Below are positions 35,486-44,754 of a DNA stretch of 64,000 nucleotides, in pieces. The translations under genes and the position numbers were made by a program. Under the pieces are notes generated by a model that ran no database searches, was not told the origin of the DNA, and worked only from the letters and a program-made list of their open reading frames with translations. Numbering within the stretch: position 1 is the first letter of the stretch; each line of letters starts with the position of its first letter. The DNA is from Ryuthela nishihirai (taxonomy: Eukaryota > Arthropoda > Arachnida > Araneae > Heptathelidae): the NCBI GenBank assembly GCA_038380435.1, contig JAWZYU010000001.1:11760001-11824000 (forward strand), written 5' to 3'.

Positions 35486-36330
35486 CTTGCACCAAAGTTA
35501 AATAGAAAAGTTCTATTCCTTACATCCTTCAAGAAACAAAATGTTAATTTGGCCACTTATCTTTTTAATGATCAAACCTCTATGGCCCTTTCACAGTTTA
35601 CTTCTCAACATAAACTCTGCTTTTCTGTCACCATTCAGTTCTTGGAGATCATTTGTAAGTGTTGGAAAATAATGAATTTTAAACATTCTTATAAAGGAAG
35701 AAATCTTCTTGACCTATTCTGTGATCCCATATGAGATGGCCATGAAAATGCCTTGAAGTATCTTGAAAAATTCATCTCATGGTTTGATAAGTGGAAAGCC
35801 ATTGTAGTTTCTGGTTCTTCTACTTCTAAGCAGTTTGGAAAATTAACACAAGAAACATTTTTTGCCTTAAGACACACCGCAGAAACACTGATAAAATTAT
35901 GTTTGTATATGTTTACAGTTTTAAAACCTAAATATATACTTTTAGGAAAATTTCAAACTGATAACTTAGAGAATAGATTCAGTGGCTATCGGCAAATGAG
36001 TGGTGCAAGCTATAATGTATCAGTGACTCAAATCTTAGAATCTGAAAAGAACTGAAAGTTAATAAATGGAGTAAGTTTTATACCTTAATAAGCCATTTAA
36101 GTTCTTTCAATTTTCATTAAACTTATTGGTTTGATCAAGCTATATTCAACTAAATAGGGTGAGATTAAAAGAATTTATTGGAAATTGTTCTGAAATTGCT
36201 GTTTGTGACAGAATGAGTACTAACATTGATAAAGATTTTGAACATGTTATTGAGGAGTCTCAAGCCGTATGTACACAGGTGGAAATTGAAAAAAGAACAC
36301 CCATAAGGAATTTCTTTAGGATCGTCATAT
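35486..36330 (+). pseudogene. P-element-type transposase, C-terminal part
   Basis: The frame resumes immediately after the gypsy element: LAPKLNRKVLF, then FKKQNVNLATYLFNDQTS and the long helical region to 35,734. A frame break near 35,730 leads to LEKFISWFDKW, TQETFFALRHTAETLI and the strongly conserved LLGKFQTDNLENRFSGYRQ (35,939-35,995) with SGASYNVSVTQILE. Residual C-terminal sequence (RLKEFIGNCSEIAVCDRM) continues to about 36,330 in another frame. It is interrupted by a 70-bp copy of an earlier part of the same gene. LLGKFQTD...RQ is a hallmark of P/THAP9 transposases. Confidence 0.9.
36046..36114 (+). repeat. Duplicated internal segment of the P-type gene
   Basis: From AGAACTGAAAGTTAATAAA to TTCTTTCAATTTTCA this segment matches 24,075-24,145 in the first half of the same transposase gene with one substitution. 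It interrupts the C-terminal reading frame. Confidence 0.85.
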
Positions 36331-36390
36331 TATAATATGGATACGAATTTAAACAGATGAGCACTGAGCATGAGTTCAAAACAATATATA

Positions 36391-37085
36391 CCGTATTTCT
36401 TCGATTCTAAGACGCACTTTATTCCCCATATAAACGTCTCTAAAAACGGGATGCGTCTTAGAATCGCAGTTATTTTTTTTTTTTTTTCAAATTTTCTCGC
36501 GCTTTGCACATAGCACCACACGTTTTGTTTCTACGCGGAAACCCCGCCTCCAAGTTTGACCGTTATCGCATTCTCCAAGTGGATATTTTCCCGCGTCTTC
36601 CAATTGTGAAGCCACCGTTATTTCATCATAGTGGAGCTCTGTGAGTGAATTATAGTGAGTGTGGAACCTGTCTGTTGACTGACAACCTTCCGCTGACACT
36701 TTCCGGAAAAATTAAGAACGCGCCGGCATCAAAATTGGCGGAATGGGAATCAACAGGTTGGAAGCTAATCCCAGAAAGAATAGTGCAGCACTTAAAAAAT
36801 GTTGCATCACCAATGCTCTCGATGGCTCAGAAAACGATGTATTATGGGATAATGAAGATAAAGATATCTGATATTGATTCAGAAGGAAGTGACGAATAAC
36901 GTACCTACTGATAAATAGGTAATATTGTTTAGTAAATTGAATTATATTATAATAAAAATATTTGTTAGATATATTTTAGCATTTTATTTATTTTTTCTTA
37001 GAACCAAAGCTTTTTCTCTGTTAGTGGCACTGAAATTAAGGTGCGTCTTTACAATCGATGGCGTCTTAGAATCGAAGAAATACGG
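36391..37085. mobile_element. pogo/Tigger-like element, deletion derivative
   Basis: Length 695 bp, starting CCGTATTTCTTCGATTCTA and ending with its reverse complement; TA on both sides (36,389-36,390 and 37,086-37,087). The interior keeps the 3' end of a pogo/jerky-type transposase: WKLIPERIVQHLK (36,755-36,795), then in the next frame TNALDGSENDVLW (36,809-36,847) and an acidic DSEGSDE end before the stop at 36,897. That is the usual tail of Tigger transposases (ALDGTEDD...). The CENP-B DNA-binding and DDE domains are absent. ORFs over the TIRs are artefacts. Confidence 0.85.
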
Positions 37086-37870
37086 TAGTACTATTTAATA
37101 ATTATTTATACAAGAAATATGGGAATTTAAATTTTGAATTAAATATGTTTTATGACTAATTATTCACTATCTTCTATTGACAAATGTTAATAGAAGAGAA
37201 CATTCCAATATCCTTAACACGCCATTCAAATTAACAAGTCTTAAGAGTCGAACTATCTTAATTGAGTAGCAAGCACATTATCAAACAATTCTCTACTTAG
37301 CAACATCAGGTTACATAAATCAATTATCAGTAAAACCTACTTTACTTTGTTTACAAGAATACCGAGTATTTTCTTTAAATTATATTACGACCTTATGTCT
37401 TATTCATATCACCTCTGTCTTCTATTATGTAGTAGTACAACTTTGTAAGAAAGAACATAACATCTGTCTTCTATTCCTGAATACACTCAATTCACTATTT
37501 GATACTGACTAGAAACATCTCCTTCAAGATAAACACAAAATAGTAATTATAAAACAACACTGAAGCCGAGTAATCGCGCACAATACCAAATCAACTCTTT
37601 TCCTCTTTTTAATTCACCGAATTCGCAACTGAATATCCTTTGAGTCAAATCAGGGTTCCAAGTCGTTGTTGCTGTAATTCGCACGCTGAAGCACACACGA
37701 GATTCAAAACGATACATCATATCACGAATTCACTGTAACATGTCCATCTGTCGTAACAATATGTTAATAGCTAAGTGCACCAGAAACCGTGAACCAAGAT
37801 TGAAAGTCATTGGGTGAAATAATGACGTCACTGAGAACAACAACATGCAAATGTACGCAGCGCGTATTTA
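37086..37870. other. A+T-rich spacer inside the P-like element
   Basis: No ORF or known repeat. It lies between the pogo derivative and the Tc1 copy, and contains a TGACGTCA octamer near 37,823 shortly upstream of the Tc1 reading frame. Confidence 0.35.
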
Positions 37871-37939
37871 AGGACTAGGGCGTGAAGAAAGAAGACATTC
37901 GTCTTGTGTCGTGTTGTTCAGTGCGCTTTGGAGAAGCTA

Positions 37940-38957
37940 CCATGCCTGGACGATGCAGGCGCGCAACATTTATTCAGTTAGCGGAGTTTGAGCGAGGTCG
38001 TATAGTGGGTCTTCCGGTCTTTTTGTCAAATTGTACTCCGCGTTGGATGAGAGGTATCGGCAGTGGTGTGATGGTGGCGTTGATGGTCAGAAGAGTATTC
38101 GCACACTCCCAGACATGGTTCTGGGCAACACAGAGTTATGGACGCACGAGAGGATCGGCGTATCAGAGGCCGGCGGTGGCAGAACGGACAACTATGGCGT
38201 CACAAATTCAATCCTCTGTAGTACCAAGGGTGTCTACAAGACAATACGCAATCGTCTTTTGGAAGCAGGACTACAGCATGCGTGCCGCTGGCATGGTTAT
38301 CACTGTCACCTTGTCACTGTCGAGCACGCTTGCAGTGGGGTCAAGAACGAGTTCATTGGAGGGAAAAATGGCAGTCTGTGATCTTCAGTGATGAAAGCCG
38401 ATTCTGTTTAGGAGCGTCTGATGATAAGGCATAATTTATTATCCATCCGAATGTGACAAGGTGAGCAGCTTCTTCCATCATCCATCCGCCAGCCACACAT
38501 AGGGCCCACGTCGGGCATCATGGTGTGGGGAGCGATGAATTTCACTCTGATATGTGTCTGGTGTTTGTACAGGGTACACTGAACATCAATACGTATGTCA
38601 GCGAGAGTACAGTCGGTCATCCTGCCGTATTTGAGTGTAATTCCAAATGCGATATTCCAGCAGGATGACGCCCTCCCACACTCCGCCCGGGCAACTCAAA
38701 CATGCTCTTCAGGCAGTGCACCAACTCCCTTGGCCAGCAAGCTCTCCGAAGTTGTCTCCAATCGAGCATGTATGGGATTGGATCGGACAATGACTCTTCC
38801 GCGGACCGCAGCAGGCAACCACCATTGCTGAATTACGCGTCCAAGTTGAAAGCACATGGAACGGTGTCCCCCAGCTTGATATCCAGCATTTGAACGACGG
38901 ATTGCATGCCAGATTGGAAGCTTGTATTGCTGCTCGAGGATGTTTAACACCTTATTA
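37940..38957 (+). pseudogene. Tc1-like transposase remnant (type 1), catalytic codons kept
   Basis: The start MPGRCRRATFIQLAEFERGR (37,940) matches the N-terminus of the copy at 1,066. A small deletion and several frameshifts follow. The catalytic region is recognisable in three frames: VIFSDESRFCLG (38,373-38,410), MVWGAMNF near 38,520, IFQQDDALPHSA (38,653-38,690) and SPIEHVWDW (38,758-38,785). The tail HARLEACIAARG is at 38,905-38,940. The codons for all three catalytic residues (D, D, E) survive although the frame does not, so this copy is younger than the one at 1 kb. The ORFs 37,882-38,391 and 38,031-38,381 each capture only part. Confidence 0.9.
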
Positions 38958-38959
38958 AA

Positions 38960-40258
38960 ATGTGCATTCTGTAAAATGTAATACTAATTAAAAGGTAAAA
39001 TAAACATTGAATCACTTCACACGTGTGATCACTGTCCTTTCTCAACAAGTTGTTTCTACTAAATAAATTTCATAGATTACGCTTTGAATGGTTAATGGTG
39101 TTCTTTTTCCAATTTCTGCCAGTGTATAACAGATGAGACTAAATAGATATTGGTTTTTATCAGTGGCTATGTATCATATTCTATAGGTAAGACTTTAAAA
39201 TGTGCATATTATAAATATTAATATGATCTTGATGTATGAAAATGATCTTGATGTATGAAACTGTTTTTGAGATTGAATCTTCACAAATAATATACCAATA
39301 TTTACTTAAAAACAGCACAGGCGGTCTGAAATGGCCAAAAAGGTTTCTTGTATATTTTAATTATCACTGAATTCCAAATGTTGCAATAATTAGCAAAGAA
39401 TTTGAAGACAAATTTATATATTAAAAAAACCAGCATTTCATTTTAAAATCTTTATCTATGCAGGGATCTGAATCTCAGTGCTTAAATTTGGATGATTTTT
39501 GCACCTGTGGATCAACATTAAGAAAACTTACTGAGACTAAATTTCAAAAATGACTTTGTTCAAAGCATAAAGAGTTTAAAAAAGAGAAAACTTACTACAT
39601 TGCTGCAAAATATTAAAGGTGCCCATCAGTGGTGTATACTTGAATTAATTTCTTATTTGGTGCTGTTCAAACTTTGATGAATAGTAATTCAATTACTCTT
39701 AATCTACTGATAAGTTCTCTGGGTACAATTCTGCTTTATCTTTTAGATATTTTGTTTAGAGAAATAGATACAGATAATGATATGAAATGCTTATTAACTG
39801 CCTTATTTTTGCTACACATAATATCAGTAAATTGTTTCTCTCAATATCGAGTCATAGCAATGACCACAAGGGGCCAATTTGAATTTCATGTAGTGTAAAT
39901 GTAGTTTTATATTGGATTAGACAGTTACTCAACTGTCAGGTAAAAAACATCTAACAATATTAAAAGCATGCTAATTTCTTTCGATGATTTTATTAAATGT
40001 GCACGAAAGTTTTTGTGATGACCCAAAGAGAAAAGGTTCTGTCGGATTATGACAGATGTGATGACCTGGGTTCGGATCCTGTCCGACTGGGCCAGATGTG
40101 ATGTCCTCCCTTCTCAGATCTAGGGAGACTGAGCCAAACGTCGTGGCCGCCGGAGGACGATGGGATCGTTGCTTAATAATTACTTCACCCTCACTTCGGT
40201 GAAATTACAGGTTCTCGGGTTTTTAAGCCCGTGCCACTGCACGCCTTGAAGAAACTGG
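38960..40258. other. Spacer inside the P-like element, with LTR-element leader at its end
   Basis: 38,960-39,990 is A+T-rich. The ORF 39,674-39,898 is hydrophobic but has no recognisable domain. From about 40,040 to 40,258 the sequence is much more G+C-rich, with an inverted repeat TTCACC...GGTGAA near 40,188-40,206. It directly abuts the LTR-like block, so it may be the internal leader of that retroelement reading on the minus strand. Confidence 0.35.
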
Positions 40259-40338
40259 TGTTGAATGACGAATAACAACAGTCCATTAATTACTGCACGA
40301 GAGTTAGATTGGGACGACACAGTTTTATTTTTAATATG

Positions 40339-40889
40339 TACAGTCGCTCAAAAAAGTATCCGAACACCATGGTTGATTGCAGAATTCAGAAAAAATATCT
40401 GGCAACGTTTTTTTAGAAATTAGTGATCTGGCAACCTTCGTGTCACGTGATTACAGATTTCAGGAAAAATATCTGGAGCGTGTACAGCAACTGTACACGC
40501 TCCAGTTACCGTTCACAGCAAACTGGAGCGTGCACACGCTCAATATTTCCGTGAGTGAGCCCACACGATCCAGGTCTTTGTGAGCTCACACGATCCAATG
40601 TGCTGTGAACATTAACCGCAACCGCTCCAGTTTGCTGTGAACGGTAACTGCACACGCTCCATATTCATTGCATTATGTATATTAAAAAATATCCGAACAC
40701 TATGGTTGATTACAGAATTCAGAAAAAACATCTGACAACGATTTTTTTAGAAATCATTGATCTGGCAACCTTCGTGTTACATGACACGAAGGCTGCCAGA
40801 TCACTGATTTCTGAAATAATCGTTGCCAGATATTTTTCCTGAATTCTGTAATCAACAATGCTGTTCGGATACTTTTTTGAGTGACTGTA
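40339..40889. mobile_element. TA-flanked MITE with long TIRs and an internal third TIR copy
   Basis: Element 40,341-40,887 starts CAGTCGCTCAAAAAAGTATC and ends with the reverse complement (one or two changes), with TA at 40,339-40,340 and 40,888-40,889: a Tc1/mariner-type MITE. The TIRs are about 100 bp. A second left-type TIR copy begins near 40,684, so 40,684-40,887 alone forms a near-complete foldback. Between lie smaller inverted repeats based on ACACGCTCCAGTT. It has no coding capacity. Confidence 0.85.
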
Positions 40890-40910
40890 AAGCTACGTGC
40901 TGGGAATGAG

Positions 40911-41758
40911 CTCAACTCGTGGGCCTTTGCTGCTTCACTGCTGCAAACAATAATATAATGAGGTGGAGAATCGCACGCTCTGCGAATCCTCACTTTACAG
41001 ACCTCAAAACTCGGCCAAAGGATAACCAACCTTTGCCTACACTGTGGTTCCTCTGAATCCACAAAACCACTCTCAGGTTCACCGCTCAACTCCGTGAGCC
41101 TTTGCTGCTTTGCTACTGGAAATATTAATAATGAGGTGGAGAATCGCATGCTCTGCAAGTTCTCACTTTACAAACCTCAAACTCGGCGAAAGGATAACCA
41201 ACCTTTGCCTACACTGTGGTTCCTCTGAATTCTCAAAACTACTCTCAGGTTCACCGCTCAACTCCGTGAGCCTTTGCTGCTTTGCTACTGGAAATATTAA
41301 TAATGAGGTGGAGAATCGCATGCTCTGCAAGTTCTCACTTTACAGACCTCAAAACTCGGCGAAAGGATAACCAACCTTTGCCTACACTGTGGTTCCTCTG
41401 AATCCACAAAACTACTCTCAGGATCACCGCTCAACTCCGTGAGCCTTTGCTGCTTTGCTACTGGAAATATTAATAATGAGGTGGAGAATCGCATGCTCTG
41501 CAAGTTCTCACTTTACAGACCTCAAAACTCGGCGAAAGGATAACCAACCTTTGCCTACACTGTGGTTCCTCTGAATCCACAAAACTACTCTCAGGATCAC
41601 CGCTCAACTCCGTGAGCCTTTGCTGCTTTGCTACTGGAAATATTAATAATGAGGTGGAGAATCGCATGCTCTGCAAGTTCTCACTTTACAGACCTCAAAC
41701 TCGGCGAAAGGATAACCAACCTTTGCATACACTGTGGTTCCTTCTGAATCCACAAAAA
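40911..41758. repeat. 173-bp tandem repeat, about 4.9 copies
   Basis: Units begin with CTCAACTCCGTGAGCC at 40,911, 41,085, 41,257, 41,430 and 41,603, spaced 172-174 bp and highly similar, with the last two nearly identical. Each contains GAGGTGGAGAATCGCATGC and CTTTGCCTACACTGTGG. Minus-strand 68-codon ORFs recur with the unit and are not genes. The array lies within an LTR-like block, where repeats may act as regulatory modules; that is inference. Confidence 0.95.
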
Positions 41759-42110
41759 TCAAACAGATTTGCATCATAATCTAGATTCCCTCCTGGAATC
41801 ACACCCTCACTTCAGGGGTTACTTTGAGGTCGAAGCAACCTCTTCGCTTGACAGCTATGCACAGACTAAGGTCTGAAATCTACCGCTTAGCCTCGTCGCT
41901 GCACTAGTTCCCCTAGGCTAGTCATCTACGTCCATCAACAACTGCTGGCATTCGTCGCCACTTACACGGAACAGCTTTAGACCCGAAAAATAACAACAGT
42001 GAGTCATCCCAGCACAAACATTTCCAAGAACACATTAAAATATATACAACAATGAAATATAACAAAAATACAGTAATAAATAAATAAACGTAAAATTCGG
42101 GGGCATGACA

Positions 42111-42968
42111 GTGTTCATCTTTTTTCATGCCCTTAAAGAAAAAAACTGCAAGCGTGTATTTATTATCGATATCAAATATGGATAAACCCTATAAAAATGC
42201 TATATTGAATTTGTCTGATTTAATATGTAAATCATACTAGTTTTTTCCAACATTGCCCTGGTTGCTTTCAGTATATTCGTAATATCCCCCCTCTCATCAC
42301 CTCTAATGCTAGTGTCAGTTTAAATACATTGAAAATTCCATGCCACTTCTCACATGCATTCTCTCTCATAAATTTCGCTTCTGGTCAACAACTTTCTACT
42401 TGAAAAAAACAAACAAACAAATTTAAGATTTAAAAATTCTGCGTGATTTATAGTATGATCACAGTTTTAATGAGAATTATCAGCAATAATTAATATCAAG
42501 TTTAAATGAGCATATTTCGTTTAATCCTTTAAGAAGTAATTAGCAATCACATAACAATTGAGTGATAACCACCCTGATCTCCAAGTGGTTAGAATGCCTG
42601 GCTATGGAATACAGTGACCAAATTTTTAGCGATGAGGAGTGTATGGAATTTATTACTGCTAAAGTATTGTTTTTCCCAGAGAGATCTACAATTTTTAATG
42701 GCAGGCTGTATCAGACTTCTGTAGAAAGCAAATGCTATAAGGATATATTTTCTGTTTGTGGTATACAATGATCTTCGTGGACATGATGTACTATATAATC
42801 TATAAATGAATTTTTATTCAGTCACATTTTATGTTGTAAGTAGAAATTTACTAAAAACTGTTTTAATGCTAGCTGAACAACAGATCAATGCAATTTAGTA
42901 AAGAGAATGTGAGAAGTGGGATAAGAAAGAAAAAATTTCAACTTATTAAATGCAGCATTTATACCAAG
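42111..42968. other. Spacer inside the P-like element
   Basis: A+T-rich. A short tRNA-like start (AAGTGGTTAGAATGCCTGGCT, 42,580-42,600, quoted to 20 bases: AAGTGGTTAGAATGCCTGGC) resembles a SINE B head without its body. The ORF 42,562-42,771 (69 codons, acidic start, no domain) overlaps it and is not assigned. Confidence 0.35.
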
Positions 42969-42969
42969 T

Positions 42970-43183
42970 AATAGTTTAAAGCTGTCCCGTGGCCGAGAGG
43001 TTAGCACGCTAGCCTACTGATCTATGGGACTTAGGTTCGAGCCCCGGGTAAGGCATGGATGTTGCTGAGGTCGCGCTATCCTCACCAACCTTCTACTATG
43101 GCGTGTCAACTGAGAGGCTCCTGTCAGACCTCTGTGGCAAGCAGCTGATTCAGGGGGATTATATTTTTATATAATATTTTAAA
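42970..43183 (+). mobile_element. SINE family B, full-length copy
   Basis: Body 42,981-43,172 with an A box (GAGGTTAGCACGCTAGCC), a B box (GGTTCGAGCCCC) and the usual body; the CTGTTTGTGTCG segment is shortened. It is flanked by AATAGTTTAAA (42,970-42,980) and AATATTTTAAA (43,173-43,183), a target duplication with one mismatch. Confidence 0.9.
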
Positions 43184-43990
43184 TATATATGAAAGCTATT
43201 ATAGATTATTTGCTTTGTTAAATCACCGATAAACTTGATGAAATTTGGTTTTGGTGATGAGTAATACTGATAATATTACACAAATAGTTTCTTGATACAA
43301 CTATGTTCAACATATATTTATTACTTTTCGCTCTGTCACATTTTATGTTCGAAGAGAAAAAGTTATTGATATAAGTGTTTGTGTGAGATATCTAAATGCA
43401 ATTTTTGCAGAGGGAATATATGTGAACGCTAAATACATTAATATAATAATACATATATGCACACAGAGAGAGAGAGTTTAAAAAAGAGCAATATTCAAGA
43501 TACATGGTAAGGATATTATTACTACCATATTATAGAAAGATTATATGGTTTCAGGCTAGAGCTTATACAGTATAGCAACTGAGAATTGCAAATATGTGAC
43601 AATGATACTCATATATTATTAGTTGATTTCACTCTCAATTTGAAATCAACCAGTGATCTTATAGATCACTAGTTAAGGAGTAACTGATAGCTCAGTAAAC
43701 TGTGCGAATTGTTGCTGCATCAACTCTACAATCTCAAAGTTACCATACATGCTTCAACCTACAGCAGAAGATTGCAACTTTAATGCCTTGGACATTTCAC
43801 CAAGATACACCACTGACAAAGATACCACACATGTTTTTTGCTAATTTTGAAATTTGTTAAGTGGCCCTATACACTGAAGTGTCATTGAATTAGGCATATG
43901 AGATACATCCAAATTCAATTCGCCGATGGGAGAACGAGGGTATGGCGCCAACCCCATGAAACCATTGATCCTGCATGTCAGGTAGGAAGA
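43184..43990. other. Spacer inside the P-like element
   Basis: A+T-rich and non-coding as far as I can see. It includes a (GA)n run near 43,464 and becomes G+C-richer after 43,920, close to the SINE A insertion. Confidence 0.35.
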
Positions 43991-44397
43991 GTGCAAGCTG
44001 GTTGGGTTGTTTTACCTCTGAGCGGCACTTTTTTGCACACCATGGGCTAAATGGCCAGGTCACATGGACCCCGAAGGCTCAGAGAAGGTTGGGGGAGGGG
44101 ACCCACTAGAACAGCTGTTGGGAGACAGATGGTAGCCTCCCGTCAAGGCCATCCAGCGTGTTCTTTAACGTGCACAGGGTATGGCTCTCCCGCACACGGG
44201 GCCACGGCTTAACGTCCCATCCGACGGACGGCGGCCTTTCCAAGCCCATCGGTGTCCCCTACTGACCATGGGCAGGGCGGGGAATTTTTGCGGAGATAAA
44301 TCTCAACGCTGACCCAGCTGGGACTCGAACCTGGGAACTACAGATTAGGAGCCTGGCGCGCTACCGACTGAGCCACCCTCGCCCGTACAAGCTTGGT
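43991..44397 (-). mobile_element. SINE family A, full-length copy inside the P-like element
   Basis: Body 44,003-44,384, minus orientation, with intact A box (complement CTACCGACTGAGCCACC) and B box (complement GGGACTCGAACC). It is flanked by GTGCAAGCTGGT and GTACAAGCTTGGT, a slightly diverged target duplication. It gives the best full-length consensus for family A in the window. It lies about 150 bp inside the right end of the P-like element. Confidence 0.9.
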
Positions 44398-44497
44398 ATC
44401 TCAGTGATGGCCTAGGGTGTCTTCAGTTGGACGTCTGCGGGACCTTTGGTACGTGTACCGACGACTCTCAATGCATCCCGGCACGTAGAACTCATTG

Positions 44498-44548
44498 CTG
44501 ACGTCACAAAACGAACGTTCTGGCCTGGTAGGTATATAGACGGCCATG
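44498..44548 (-). repeat. Right terminal inverted repeat of the P-like element
   Basis: On the minus strand it starts CATGGCCGTCTATATACC and continues through ACCAGGCCAGAACGTT to TGACGTCA (44,499-44,506), paralleling 22,664-22,724. It is directly followed by the second half of the split SINE A. Confidence 0.75.
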
Positions 44549-44754
44549 ATATGACTCTCCCTCACACAGGGCCACGACGTAAGGTCGCATCCGAATAAAA
44601 GCGGCCTTTCCAAGCCCATCGGTGTCCTCTAATGACCGAAGGCAGAACGGAAAATTTTGTGTAGACAAATCTCAACCCTGGCCCAGGCGGGACTCGAACC
44701 TGGGAACTACAGATAACGAGCCTGACGTTACCGACTGAGCCACCCCCGTTCCTG
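44549..44754 (-). mobile_element. SINE family A, right half (tRNA-like head) of the split copy
   Basis: Begins ATATGACTCTCCC, exactly where the left half at 22,663 stops, and runs through the body to the head. The A and B boxes are complements of TACCGACTGAGCCACC and GGGACTCGAACC. It is more diverged than the copy at 44,003, so it is older, as expected for a copy present before the P-like element arrived. Confidence 0.85.

Larger units (their letters stand above)
24994..35489 (+). mobile_element. Ty3/gypsy LTR retrotransposon inserted in the P-type transposase
   Basis: Element 24,998-35,485, starting TGTTATGC and ending GCACAACA, flanked by the 4-bp target duplication CTTG (24,994-24,997 and 35,486-35,489). 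The transposase reading frame is continuous across the site when the element is ignored. Order: damaged 5' LTR, gag remnant, protease, reverse transcriptase, RNase H, integrase N-terminus, a LINE-derived block, integrase C-terminus, about 4 kb without a recognisable gene, then the complete 3' LTR. It cannot be autonomous. Confidence 0.9.
40259..42110 (-). mobile_element. LTR-like element enlarged by a MITE and a 173-bp tandem repeat
   Basis: On the minus strand it starts TGTCATGCCCCCGAA and ends GTCATTCAACA, parallel to the copy at 13,731-14,096. It shares the A/T-rich start, the TGACTCACTGTTGTTATT-type block and an AATAAAACTGTG-like signal. It is about 1.85 kb instead of 0.37 kb because it contains a 547-bp MITE (40,341-40,887) and 4.9 copies of a 173-bp repeat (40,911-41,758). 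No clear target duplication is visible. Confidence 0.6.
22664..44548 (+). mobile_element. 21.9-kb P-like (THAP) DNA transposon with nested insertions
   Basis: The left end reads CATGGTAGTCTATATAC and the right end is its reverse complement (CATGGCCGTCTATATAC on the minus strand). The match continues through ACCAGGCC and GAACGTT to a TGACGTCA octamer about 45-60 bp in. The ends separate two complementary halves of a single SINE A, with a 7-base overlap (GGATGAC/ATATGAC, five of seven identical) that looks like the target duplication; P elements usually make 8 bp. Inside, both parts of a P-type transposase are in the plus orientation. Removing the nested gypsy, pogo, Tc1, LTR and SINE insertions leaves roughly 7 kb. 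The full-length reading is an inference from these ends. Confidence 0.7.

Noticed and set aside
35198..35734. 178-codon ORF taken as one gene
   Set aside because: Its first 96 codons are 3' LTR sequence; only the part after 35,485 is P-type transposase. It is a chance fusion across the insertion joint.
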